Positions 1 through 7,447 of a stretch of DNA of 17,609 nucleotides are shown here, one piece after another. The DNA comes from CAYZIC01 sp964478335. Lineage in GTDB: Bacteria > Verrucomicrobiota > Kiritimatiellia > RFP12 > DVOR01. The DNA lies in assembly GCA_964478335.1 (NCBI GenBank), contig CAYZIC010000044.1:1-17609 (forward strand), read 5' to 3'. A model generated the notes under the pieces. The model was not told the DNA's origin. It saw only the letters and a program-made list of their open reading frames with translations, and ran no database searches. A program made the translations under genes and the position numbers. Position 1 is the first letter of the stretch. Every line of letters begins with the position of its first letter.

Positions 1-114
1 GGCTTGGCAAGCACAAAAGGGTGAAACAGTGTAAAATTGCGTTCTTTTGGGGACGAGTTAGTCAAATAGAGCAAAGGCGCAGCTATAAAATAGCAACTTA
101 AGGAGTTAATCAGA
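1..114. other. Upstream flank, no credible gene
   Basis: I see no start codon with a ribosome binding site and no terminator hairpin here. One frame (from base 3 to a TAA at 99-101) is open for 32 codons and could be the tail of an upstream gene, but the encoded peptide is basic and matches nothing I recognise. The stretch ends where the fab promoter begins. Confidence 0.4.
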
Positions 115-143
115 TTGACATTTGGGTTAGATTGTGCGATAAT
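115..143 (+). promoter_or_regulatory. Sigma70-type promoter for the fab operon
   Basis: A perfect -35 hexamer TTGACA (115-120) is followed by exactly 17 bases and a -10 hexamer GATAAT (138-143, one mismatch to TATAAT). Transcription would start near 150, leaving a leader of roughly 48 nt before the fabH GTG. This is the best promoter match in the window and precedes ten closely spaced co-directional genes. I see no obvious operator such as a FapR or FabR site; recognising one would need a motif search. Confidence 0.75.
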
Positions 144-183
144 GGTCGTAACTTTTGGAATCACACCGCCCACCTTTGGGCAG

Positions 184-190
184 TAAGGAG
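184..190 (+). promoter_or_regulatory. Ribosome binding site deciding the fabH start
   Basis: TAAGGAG lies 7 bases before a GTG at 198. The same frame is open back to an ATG at 132, but that would add 22 residues not seen in FabH proteins, lacks a good ribosome binding site and lies upstream of the predicted transcription start. GTG at 198 is therefore the start. Confidence 0.75.
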
Positions 191-197
191 TTTACAC

Positions 198-1184
198 GTG
201 TCATATACACATATCATTGGTACTGGGCGTGCGCTACCGTCGCGCTTGGTGACAAACGACGATTTGTCTAAGATCGTCGATACGAGCGACGAATGGATTG
301 TTTCACATACTGGCATCAAGCAGCGCTATCTTTGCGATGCTAATGAGAATTGTTCTAGTCTCGCAACGAAGGCCGCCTTGTCAGCATTGGCAGATGCGGG
401 TCTTGATGCGAGTGAAATCGGCACGATCATCGTGTCTACGACGACGCCTGACTACATGGTCTACCCGTCGGTGGCGTGTTTGGTGCAGGGTGCAATTGGT
501 GCGGTGAATGCTGCGGCGTTTGACATCAATGCAGCATGTCCGGGCTTTGTCTATGCGCTCTCCACGGCGCATGGTGTCATGCAGTTGGATGATCGCCCCG
601 TCTTGGTCATCGCCTCCGAGATCATGTCTCGAACGGTGGATTGGACGAACCGTAATACGTGCGTACTCTTTGGAGATGGTGCAGCCGCGATGGTCTTGCA
701 AAATAGCGAGAAGCCGGGAGGCTTGGGCTTTCACATGCTCATTGCCGATGGTACGGGCTCGCAGTGCATCACTCGTGAGGGTGGCGTGCGCACCGAGGAA
801 ACGGCACGCAGCGTGCCAGGGTTCCTCAAGATGGATGGCCGCGCGACCTTTAACTTTGCGGTGAAGGCATTTTGTGACATCATCTCAAAGACACTCACGC
901 ACTACAATTGGACCGAAAAGGACATTGCGTGGGTCGTACCTCATCAGGCTAACACGCGTATCATTGATGCTGCAATCAAGCGTATCGACGTGCCACGTGA
1001 GAAGTTTTATGTCAACATTGACCGCTATGCCAATACCTCATCGGTATCGATCCCATTGGCCATCCACGAAATGCGACAAAACAAATTGATCAAGCAGGGT
1101 GACCGGGTCATCTTGGCATCGTTTGGCGCAGGTCTTGTGGCAGGTGGTATCGTGGTCGAATGGACCGCTAAGGATATGATTTAA
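198..1184 (+). CDS. fabH: 3-oxoacyl-[ACP] synthase III (KASIII)
   Basis: FabH starts each fatty acid chain by condensing acetyl-CoA (or another acyl-CoA) with malonyl-ACP in the cytoplasm. The protein is 328 aa from the GTG start, normal for the family. The catalytic triad is visible: Cys114 in NAACPGF, His249 in PHQAN and Asn279 in YANTSS, with spacing matching E. coli Cys112/His244/Asn274. The N-terminus (HIIGTGRALP, then TSDEWIVSHTGI) is also typical. It is the first gene after a strong promoter and lies 17 bp before fabF. Its codons end more often in G or T than those of genes further down the operon. The primer it prefers (acetyl or branched) cannot be read from the sequence. Confidence 0.96.
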   Translation: MSYTHIIGTGRALPSRLVTNDDLSKIVDTSDEWIVSHTGIKQRYLCDANENCSSLATKAALSALADAGLDASEIGTIIVSTTTPDYMVYPSVACLVQGAIGAVNAAAFDINAACPGFVYALSTAHGVMQLDDRPVLVIASEIMSRTVDWTNRNTCVLFGDGAAAMVLQNSEKPGGLGFHMLIADGTGSQCITREGGVRTEETARSVPGFLKMDGRATFNFAVKAFCDIISKTLTHYNWTEKDIAWVVPHQANTRIIDAAIKRIDVPREKFYVNIDRYANTSSVSIPLAIHEMRQNKLIKQGDRVILASFGAGLVAGGIVVEWTAKDMI

Positions 1185-1201
1185 GAAAGGACAACATCAC
1201 T

Positions 1202-2440
1202 ATGGATAAGAAAAAAGTAATCGTAACCGGTCTTGGCGTGGTTTCCCCCTTGGGTAATGATGTCGATACCTTTTGGAACAACATCAAGGCAGGCACCTGT
1301 GGTATCGGCTTGATCACGAAATTTGATACAGAGCGCTTGGCGGTCAAAGTTGCAGCTGAGGTGAAAGATTTTGATATCACCAAGTATATGCCCGCGAAAG
1401 ATGCGCGCCGTTTGGGCGAATTCTCCCAATACGCAGTTGCTGCGGCAACTGATGCTTGGCAGGATTCTGGTTTGGCTGGTGCCGATGTCGATCCAGTGCG
1501 TGTGGGTGTCGTCTTGGGCGTGGGAGTCGGCGGTAAAGAGGTCGACCAGCTCGCATACAAGGAACTTTTTGACCGCGGTCCGTCGCGATTGGGGCCGATG
1601 ACGATTCCCAAAATCATCGCCAATGAAGCACCTGGCAATGTCTCGATCGCCCTCAATGCCCGTGGTCCCGTTTTGACCGTTGTCACGGCGTGCTCGGCCT
1701 CTACCGATGCAATCGGTGTGGCGCTCGACATGATCCGCGCTGGCCGCGCTGATGTCGTGATCGCGGGTGGCTCCGAGGCCGCCATCACCGAATACTGCGT
1801 GGGGGGATTCCAAGCGATGCACGCGCTCTCTCGTGATCCCGATCCTAAGACCGCTTGCCGTCCATTTGACAAGGATCGCAATGGCTTCATCATGGCTGAG
1901 GGTGCCGCAATCCTCATCATGGAGAGCGAGGAATTCGCTAAAAAGCGCGGCGCAAAGAATTACGGTGAAGTCGCTGGCTACGGTGCTGGTGGTGACGCTT
2001 ACCACGTTTGCGCTCCCGATCCAGAAGCCAGCGGCATCATCAATGCCGAAAAGATGGCCATCGCTGATGCTGGTGTCGCTCCTGAAGATGTCGACTACAT
2101 CAATGCTCACGGCACCTCCACCGGTCTCAATGACCCAATGGAAACCAAGGCTGCAAAGGCGGTCTTTGGCGAACACGCCTACAAGCTCAAGATGTCCTCG
2201 ACCAAATCGATGACTGGTCACCTCTTGGGCGCAACTGGTGCCCTCGAAGCGATCGTTTGCCTCTTGGCCATGCGTGACAAGATCTATCCGCCGACGATTA
2301 ATTACAACACCCCAGATCCGGAATGCGACCTCGACTGCGTCCCCAATAAGGCCGTGCCTGGTGACATCAAGGTCTCCATGTCCAACACCTTGGGTTTTGG
2401 TGGACACAACTCCAGCTTGATCTTTAAAGCTGCAGAATAA
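1202..2440 (+). CDS. fabF: 3-oxoacyl-[ACP] synthase II (KASII)
   Basis: FabF extends acyl-ACP chains by decarboxylative condensation with malonyl-ACP. The 412-aa length is standard. All three catalytic residues are present: Cys164 in VTACSAS, His303 in NAHGTST and His340 in MTGHLLGATGA, at nearly the E. coli numbers (163/303/340). The C-terminus has the usual SNTLGFGGHNSSLIF. GAAAGGA at 1185-1191 serves as ribosome binding site. It sits between fabH and fabZ with gaps of 17 and 9 bp. In many bacteria acpP lies directly before fabF; here it does not. The His-His-Cys set and length favour FabF over FabB or a secondary-metabolite ketosynthase. Confidence 0.96.
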   Translation: MDKKKVIVTGLGVVSPLGNDVDTFWNNIKAGTCGIGLITKFDTERLAVKVAAEVKDFDITKYMPAKDARRLGEFSQYAVAAATDAWQDSGLAGADVDPVRVGVVLGVGVGGKEVDQLAYKELFDRGPSRLGPMTIPKIIANEAPGNVSIALNARGPVLTVVTACSASTDAIGVALDMIRAGRADVVIAGGSEAAITEYCVGGFQAMHALSRDPDPKTACRPFDKDRNGFIMAEGAAILIMESEEFAKKRGAKNYGEVAGYGAGGDAYHVCAPDPEASGIINAEKMAIADAGVAPEDVDYINAHGTSTGLNDPMETKAAKAVFGEHAYKLKMSSTKSMTGHLLGATGALEAIVCLLAMRDKIYPPTINYNTPDPECDLDCVPNKAVPGDIKVSMSNTLGFGGHNSSLIFKAAE

Positions 2441-2449
2441 GGACTGATC

Positions 2450-2914
2450 ATGTTAGAATCAATCGAAAATGTTTCTCGCGAAGCGGTGATGGAGCTCATT
2501 CCTCACCGCGAACCCTTCCTCTTTGTCGATCGTATTATCCACGCTGATGCCAAGCACATCTCCGCAGAATACACCTACAAGCAGGATGAATTTTTCTTTA
2601 AGGGACACTTCCCTCAGTACCCCGTTGTGCCAGGCGTGATTCTCGTCGAATCGATGGCTCAATGCGGCGGTGCGGGCTACTGCGCCCTCCACGAACAGAG
2701 CGAAAAGAAGCTCTTCCTCTTGGGGACAGCAAGCAATTGCAAGTTTCGCCGTCAGGTCCGTCCTGGCGAGACGGTGCGCTTTGAAGTAGACGTCGTCAAG
2801 TGTAGCTCCAAGCTCATCAAACAATCTGGCAAAGCCTACGTCGGCGATGAATTGACCATGGAAGCTTCCTGGGTCTGCTTTATCGTACCAGACGAAACAG
2901 CAAAGGATCAATAA
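2450..2914 (+). CDS. fabZ: 3-hydroxyacyl-[ACP] dehydratase
   Basis: FabZ removes water from 3-hydroxyacyl-ACP to give trans-2-enoyl-ACP, the substrate of the reductase encoded next. The protein is 154 aa with a hot-dog fold. The catalytic pair is His53 in KGHFPQYPVVPG and Glu67 in LVESMAQ, 14 residues apart as in known FabZ enzymes. The N-terminal LIPHREPFLFVDR matches the family's usual PHRYPFLLVDR with Tyr replaced by Glu. TAAGGA at 2438-2443 overlaps the fabF stop, so translation is probably coupled. A FabA-type isomerase is less likely given the length and active-site context. Confidence 0.95.
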   Translation: MLESIENVSREAVMELIPHREPFLFVDRIIHADAKHISAEYTYKQDEFFFKGHFPQYPVVPGVILVESMAQCGGAGYCALHEQSEKKLFLLGTASNCKFRRQVRPGETVRFEVDVVKCSSKLIKQSGKAYVGDELTMEASWVCFIVPDETAKDQ

Positions 2915-2916
2915 TC

Positions 2917-4065
2917 ATGGCAACACGTATGCCCAAAGTGCGCAATGGCCTCTGCCTCGAAGTCGACGGCCAAGGCTGCAAGGACTTCACCAACCGCGAC
3001 ATCGCTCGTGAAAAGGCCCTCCCCAAATTGACCAATGGCCCCAAGTCCGTCCTCGTGCTTGGCTGCTCGGGTGGTTATGGCCTCGCCTCACGTATCGCTG
3101 CGACATTCGGCGCAGATGCAGACACCCTCGGAGTCAGCTTTGAACGCGAACCCACCGATCGCAAATCCGGCACCCCCGGCTGGTACAATAATGAAGCCTT
3201 CGTCGAAGCCGTTGCCCAAACCGGCAAGCGCTGTGTAACCCTCAACGCCGATGCTTTTGCAGATGACACTCGCGCGCAAGTTGCACAACTGGCTAAAGAC
3301 AATGGCTATGCCCCCTTTGACTTGGTCGTCTACAGCCTCGCATCCCCCGTGCGCACCGACCCGACTGATGGCGTGATGTACCGTTCTGCGATCAAGCCGA
3401 TTGGCGCAGCGCACCAATCACGCACGCTCGATTTCATGACCGGTGCCATGAAAGATGTCGTCGTCGATCCCGCCTCTGACGACGAGATCGCCTCGACCGT
3501 CAAGGTCATGGGTGGCGAAGACTGGATCCTCTGGATGGATTTCCTCCAAGCCAATGGGCTGCTCGCCGATGGTGTCAAGACTGTCGCCTACTCCTATATT
3601 GGCCCCAAGTGCACCCAAGCGATCTATCGCGAAGGCACCCTTGGCAAAGCAAAGGAAAACCTCGAATCAGCCGCCAAGACCATTACCAATAAGCTCACTG
3701 CCATCAATGGTTACGGTGTCGTCTCGGTCAACAAGGCCTTGGTCACCCGCGCGAGCTCGGTCATTCCTGCGATGCCTCCCTACATTTCTTGCCTCTTTAA
3801 GGTGATGAAAGCCCAGGGCATTCACGAGGACTGCCTCGACCAGATCGATCGTCTCTATCGGGCATTTCTCTACACCGCAGATGGTCAAATCCCTGTCGAT
3901 GAAGCGGGTCGTATCCGCATCGATGACTGGGAAATGCGCCCCGAGGTCCAAGCAGAGGTGGATGCTTTGATGGACAAGCTCTCCCCCGAAACAGTCGAAG
4001 CGGTCACCGATCTGGCTGGTTATCGCAAAGACTTCCTCGCCTTGCACGGTTTCCAAGCCGAATAA
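2917..4065 (+). CDS. fabV: Trans-2-enoyl-ACP reductase, FabV type
   Basis: FabV carries out the last reduction of each elongation cycle, making acyl-ACP from enoyl-ACP with NAD(P)H. The protein is 382 aa, slightly shorter than the usual ~400. The dinucleotide-binding motif GCSGGYG is at residues 49-55. The FabV hallmark of Tyr, eight residues, then Lys is at Tyr237 and Lys246, within IYREGTLGKAK, clearly different from the FabI spacing. The C-terminal half (YISCLFKVMK and following) is typical of FabV and of the related trans-2-enoyl-CoA reductases (Ter). Only 2 bp separate it from fabZ, whose 3' end holds its AAGGA. FabV enzymes are generally poorly sensitive to triclosan (family knowledge). 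A Ter-like role on CoA substrates cannot be excluded, but the fab context favours FabV. Confidence 0.93.
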   Translation: MATRMPKVRNGLCLEVDGQGCKDFTNRDIAREKALPKLTNGPKSVLVLGCSGGYGLASRIAATFGADADTLGVSFEREPTDRKSGTPGWYNNEAFVEAVAQTGKRCVTLNADAFADDTRAQVAQLAKDNGYAPFDLVVYSLASPVRTDPTDGVMYRSAIKPIGAAHQSRTLDFMTGAMKDVVVDPASDDEIASTVKVMGGEDWILWMDFLQANGLLADGVKTVAYSYIGPKCTQAIYREGTLGKAKENLESAAKTITNKLTAINGYGVVSVNKALVTRASSVIPAMPPYISCLFKVMKAQGIHEDCLDQIDRLYRAFLYTADGQIPVDEAGRIRIDDWEMRPEVQAEVDALMDKLSPETVEAVTDLAGYRKDFLALHGFQAE

Positions 4066-4118
4066 GGTACAAGCCCTACCCCACTCAATTCTATTACCTC
4101 TGACAATAAGGAATAATG

Positions 4119-4901
4119 ATGACTGCAAAGAAGCTCCTACTCGTTGATGATGATACCGGCATCCAAATGATGCTGGGTGATTTTTTGGTGATGCATGGCT
4201 ACGAAGTCTCGGTTGCCGGCTCTGGAGAAGAAGCCCTCCAAAAGCTCGCTCACGAACACCCCGACCTCATTATTCTGGACATGGGTATGCCTGGAATGGG
4301 TGGGGCCGCTTTTCTTGAAGCGATCACCAATGACTTGGGCGAGACCCTCGTACCAGTCTTGGTGCTCACCGCACGCTCTGGCATGGCTGAATACTTCACC
4401 AATCGCCAGATCGCAGGCTTTTTGACCAAGCCCACAGAACCCGACGACCTACTCGAAGAGGTCAAGCGCATTCTCTTTATGATGGGCGATTTGCCACGTA
4501 CCGCCTCTACCCTCGAGTCGATCAAGCAGGTCCTCCCTCACATCTTGATCGCCGACCAAGATGATGAACGCCGCCTCGCGTTGGTCAAGTCCTTTCAGGC
4601 CGTAAAGTGCATTCCCGTAGAGGCCGTTTCTGGGCCTGATGCGATTGAAAAGGCCATCACCCACAAGCCCGCATGCATCCTCATGCCACTGACCATTGAT
4701 GGTTTGCCCCCTGCAACCATCATCGACCTCATTCGCAAAATGCCTAGCGTTGGACAAGTCCCAGTATTCGTCTATGGTGTCGACTGCCATAGCACCGCTC
4801 GCCCCGACCTCATCGCAGCGATTACCCAAGACAAAACCGAGCTCATTTCCTCTTATAAGGCCGACATCATCGTCGCCAAGGCCTTACCCACGATCTACTA
4901 A
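4119..4901 (+). CDS. Response-regulator receiver protein with a second, degenerate receiver
   Basis: The first half (about 1-120) is a complete CheY-like receiver: acidic residues at 10-12, phospho-acceptor Asp54 in LIILDMGMPG, Thr84 and Lys104. The second half (about 140-260) again looks like a receiver, with an acidic cluster (Asp146, Asp148, Asp149) and a Lys at 254. At the phospho-acceptor site it has Pro190 (CILMPLTIDG), so it should not be phosphorylated. No DNA-binding, kinase or cyclase domain follows, so it probably acts through protein contacts. I chose the second of two adjacent ATGs because AAGGA at 4108-4112 is 6 bases from it but only 3 from the ATG at 4116. It follows fabV by 53 bp, the widest gap in the operon. 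No histidine kinase is in the window; its partner is unknown. Confidence 0.85.
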   Translation: MTAKKLLLVDDDTGIQMMLGDFLVMHGYEVSVAGSGEEALQKLAHEHPDLIILDMGMPGMGGAAFLEAITNDLGETLVPVLVLTARSGMAEYFTNRQIAGFLTKPTEPDDLLEEVKRILFMMGDLPRTASTLESIKQVLPHILIADQDDERRLALVKSFQAVKCIPVEAVSGPDAIEKAITHKPACILMPLTIDGLPPATIIDLIRKMPSVGQVPVFVYGVDCHSTARPDLIAAITQDKTELISSYKADIIVAKALPTIY

Positions 4902-4915
4902 TCGGAGTCCTTTCC

Positions 4916-5386
4916 ATGCGTTGTCCTAAATGTGCTCAATCAGACGACAAAGTTATCGATAGTCGCCTCCTCCCCGGCGAACGCATCACGCGTCGCCGCC
5001 GCGAATGCCTCAACTGCGGCACCCGCTTCACCACCCACGAGGAGCTCCTGCGTCAGGAGATCATGGTGCTCAAGCGCGATACCCGCCGTGAGCCCTTCTC
5101 CAAAAGCAAGCTCGAGGGTGGCATTCGATCTGCTTGCCAAAAGCGTCCCATCTCCACCGAGCAGATCCATGCAATCGTCGAGGATATCGCTGGTCACTTT
5201 GAGCATGAATTGCTCAGCGAAGTCTCCACAGAGCAAATCGGCGAATTGGTCATGAATCACCTCAAAAAGCTCGACAAAGTCGCCTATGTTCGCTTTGCAT
5301 CGGTCTATGGACGCTTTGAGGACATCCTCCAATTCATCCACACTGTCCAAGATATCGCCCCTAAAAAAGGTGCTAAAAAGTGCTAA
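4916..5386 (+). CDS. nrdR: Transcriptional repressor NrdR
   Basis: NrdR senses ATP/dATP and represses ribonucleotide reductase genes by binding NrdR boxes. The 156-aa protein has the N-terminal zinc ribbon (Cys3, Cys6, Cys31, Cys34, with the RRRREC and CGTRFTT motifs) and then an ATP-cone domain (about 49-139) starting at MVLKRDTRREPF. Length and order are standard. GGAG at 4904-4907 is the ribosome binding site, 14 bp after the preceding gene. No ribonucleotide reductase gene and no clear NrdR box is visible here, so its targets lie elsewhere. It is followed after a single base by the sugar-nucleotide gene, so the two are likely co-translated. Confidence 0.95.
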   Translation: MRCPKCAQSDDKVIDSRLLPGERITRRRRECLNCGTRFTTHEELLRQEIMVLKRDTRREPFSKSKLEGGIRSACQKRPISTEQIHAIVEDIAGHFEHELLSEVSTEQIGELVMNHLKKLDKVAYVRFASVYGRFEDILQFIHTVQDIAPKKGAKKC

Positions 5387-5387
5387 G

Positions 5388-6383
5388 ATGCTAGACTCCT
5401 ATCAATCCATTCTTGTCGCTGGCGGGGCGGGCTTTATCGGAGCCCACCTCGTTCGTGCTTTACTAGCCTTGCACAAGCGCGTCACCATTGTGGACAACTT
5501 TCACACCGGTCGTCGTCGTAACCTGCTTGCTTGCCAGAGCGATCCCCACCTCACCATCATCACTCACGACATTACCCAGCCCCTGAGCGGCGACTACGAT
5601 CTCATCATCAACCTCGCCTGCCCGGCATCGCCCGTGCACTATCAGAGCGATCCGATCCAGACGCTCCTGACCTCTGTCCTAGGTATCCGCAATCTCCTTG
5701 AGCTCGCTCGCACCAATCACGCCACACTCTTGCATGCCTCCACCTCCGAGGTTTACGGAGATCCCCTCTGCCATCCCCAGCAAGAGGGCTACTGGGGTAA
5801 TGTCAACCCCATCGGCCAGCGCAGCTGCTATGACGAGGGCAAACGCGCCGCCGAAACCCTCGCCGCCGACTACCGCGATCAGCACGCCCTCGATGTGCGC
5901 CTGATCCGCATCTTTAATACCTACGGCCCACACATGCAAGCCAACGACGGCCGCGTCGTCTCCAATTTCATTACCCAAGCACTCAACAATGAGCCCTTGA
6001 CCATTTATGGCACAGGCAATCAAACGCGCAGCTTCCAATTCGTCGATGACCTCGTGCGGGCGATCCTCAGCTACCTCGACCAACCGGCCGACAAGATCGT
6101 GCGCTTCTGCCAAGACCACGCGCTGCGCATTCCGGTGATCAACCTGGGCAACCCTCACGAATTCACCATGACCCAGCTCGCCGAGCTCGTCCTCCAGCAG
6201 CTCCCCCAAAGCACCTCCACGATCACCTACCACCCCCTGCCTAGCGACGACCCACAGATGCGCAAACCTGACATCAACTGGGCACAAGAGCTCCTCGGCT
6301 GGGAGCCCACCATTTCTCTCGAAGTCGGCCTAGCCAAAACCATCGCCTACTTCTCCGCTATTCATCCATCCACGATTAAATAA
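5388..6383 (+). CDS. uxs: UDP-glucuronate decarboxylase (UDP-xylose synthase), SDR family
   Basis: This extended SDR should oxidise and decarboxylate UDP-glucuronate to UDP-xylose for surface glycans. From ATG 5388 it is 331 aa. The NAD-binding GGAGFIG is at 12-18, and the catalytic Tyr148 and Lys152 lie in CYDEGKR. UXS signatures are clear: NLACPASPVHYQ, ASTSEVYGDP, YWGNVNPIG and RIFNTYGP. The frame is open upstream to 5286, but that part overlaps nrdR. ATG 5388 follows the nrdR stop by one base, though its own ribosome binding site is poor (nearest AAAAGG 17 bases away), so translational coupling is likely. A dTDP-glucose 4,6-dehydratase is less likely because the UXS-specific motifs are present. 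No UDP-glucose dehydrogenase gene is nearby. Confidence 0.92.
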   Translation: MLDSYQSILVAGGAGFIGAHLVRALLALHKRVTIVDNFHTGRRRNLLACQSDPHLTIITHDITQPLSGDYDLIINLACPASPVHYQSDPIQTLLTSVLGIRNLLELARTNHATLLHASTSEVYGDPLCHPQQEGYWGNVNPIGQRSCYDEGKRAAETLAADYRDQHALDVRLIRIFNTYGPHMQANDGRVVSNFITQALNNEPLTIYGTGNQTRSFQFVDDLVRAILSYLDQPADKIVRFCQDHALRIPVINLGNPHEFTMTQLAELVLQQLPQSTSTITYHPLPSDDPQMRKPDINWAQELLGWEPTISLEVGLAKTIAYFSAIHPSTIK

Positions 6384-6395
6384 AGGATCCCGATC

Positions 6396-6905
6396 ATGAT
6401 TACCCTACAAGATATCCAAGCCCGCCGCAGCGTGCGCCGTTTCACCTCTGATCCCATCAGCGTGCAACAGATCACCACCCTCTTAGATGCTGCGCAGAGC
6501 GCTCCCAGCGCCATGACCCTCGACCCCTGGTCATTTGTCGTCGCCCACGCCCCCGAAGCCATCGCAACCCTCACCGCAAACCTCCCCTACGGCCGCCCCA
6601 TGAAATATGCTGGCGCAGGCATCATCGTTTGCGGTGACCAACAAGGTAGCTTTGAAAAGGCCGAATACGCCATGATGATCGACTGCAGCCTCGCCGTGGA
6701 AAACATCTGCCTCGCCGCCTCTGGCATGGGCCTGGGCACCTGCATCTTGATCATCACCCCCAAAGAACGCGAAGCCATTCGTATGGCATTTGGCATTCCC
6801 GAAGCCATCACCCCCATCTTGGCCATTGCCGTGGGCAATCCCAAAGAGATCCCCGAAGCCCGCAGCCGCTACAACACCGACAAAGTCCACTTCAATCAGT
6901 GGTAA
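6396..6905 (+). CDS. Nitroreductase-family FMN protein, copy 1
   Basis: A 169-aa protein of the nitroreductase superfamily, which are FMN-dependent oxidoreductases using NAD(P)H, usually dimeric and cytoplasmic. The N-terminal ARRSVRRFTSDPIS with paired arginines for FMN phosphate, the following QSAPSAM, and the C-terminal FGIPEAITPILAIAVGNP are typical. AAAGGA at 6382-6387, 8 bases before ATG, is a good ribosome binding site. It is clearly paralogous to the next gene (same length, same blocks, both ending in QW). The physiological substrate cannot be read from the sequence. Confidence 0.88.
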   Translation: MITLQDIQARRSVRRFTSDPISVQQITTLLDAAQSAPSAMTLDPWSFVVAHAPEAIATLTANLPYGRPMKYAGAGIIVCGDQQGSFEKAEYAMMIDCSLAVENICLAASGMGLGTCILIITPKEREAIRMAFGIPEAITPILAIAVGNPKEIPEARSRYNTDKVHFNQW

Positions 6906-6934
6906 TCACCGCCTCGTATTCGAAAGCCCCCACC

Positions 6935-7447
6935 ATGACCATCGCCGACATTCTTGCCCGTCGTAGCATTCGTCGCTACACCAGCGAGCCCATCAGCCAA
7001 GCCGACCTCCAGCAACTCCTCCAAGTCGCCATGGCCGCCCCCAGTGCCATGCACTGCGACCCATTTGAGATCATCGTCCTCCAAGAACGCAAAGCCATCG
7101 ATGCCCTCGCAGAGAGCTTGCCCAATGGCAAGATGCTCCAGGGCGCCCCCCTGGCCCTGATCTTTTGTGGAGACCAAGCCAAAGCCCACGCCCAATCCCT
7201 ATCCTACCTCTTGCAAGATGTCAGCGCTGCCGTCGAGAATACCCTCCTCGCAGCACACGCCCTCAACCTCGGTGCCTGCTGGTTAGGCGTGCACCCAAGA
7301 GAAGAGCGCATCACCCAGATCCGTACGACCTTTGGCATTCCTGCCGAGATCACTCCGATCGCAGCCCTCTCCATCGGACACCCCGCAGAGCGCCCTGCAC
7401 CCCGCACACGCTTTGTCTCAGAGCGCATCCACCAGGAGCAATGGTAA
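6935..7447 (+). CDS. Nitroreductase-family FMN protein, copy 2
   Basis: A 170-aa paralogue of the upstream protein, sharing ARRS(I/V)RR(Y/F)TS, APSAM, AVENxxLAA, FGIPxxITPI and the terminal QW. It should also be an FMN oxidoreductase of unknown substrate. I chose ATG 6935 because it lines up with copy 1. The frame is open back to a GTG at 6899 that would overlap the copy 1 stop, but that GTG has no ribosome binding site and the added residues have no counterpart in copy 1. The ribosome binding site before 6935 is weak (around GAAAG), so expression may depend on read-through from copy 1. Its stop overlaps the next start by one base. Confidence 0.86.
   Translation: MTIADILARRSIRRYTSEPISQADLQQLLQVAMAAPSAMHCDPFEIIVLQERKAIDALAESLPNGKMLQGAPLALIFCGDQAKAHAQSLSYLLQDVSAAVENTLLAAHALNLGACWLGVHPREERITQIRTTFGIPAEITPIAALSIGHPAERPAPRTRFVSERIHQEQW
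7434..7438 (+). promoter_or_regulatory. Ribosome binding site deciding the U32 start
   Basis: AGGAG inside the end of nitroreductase copy 2 lies 8 bases before ATG 7447 but only 2 before the in-frame ATG at 7441. This supports 7447 as start, giving a TAATG stop/start overlap. Confidence 0.65.

Noticed and set aside
132..197. Longer fabH starting at ATG 132
   Set aside because: It adds 22 residues absent from FabH proteins, overlaps the -10 region, and has no ribosome binding site; the GTG at 198 has a good one.
1181..2407. 408-residue frame on the minus strand opposite fabF
   Set aside because: It is a shadow of fabF codons, with no family motif and no ribosome binding site, and fabF is certain.
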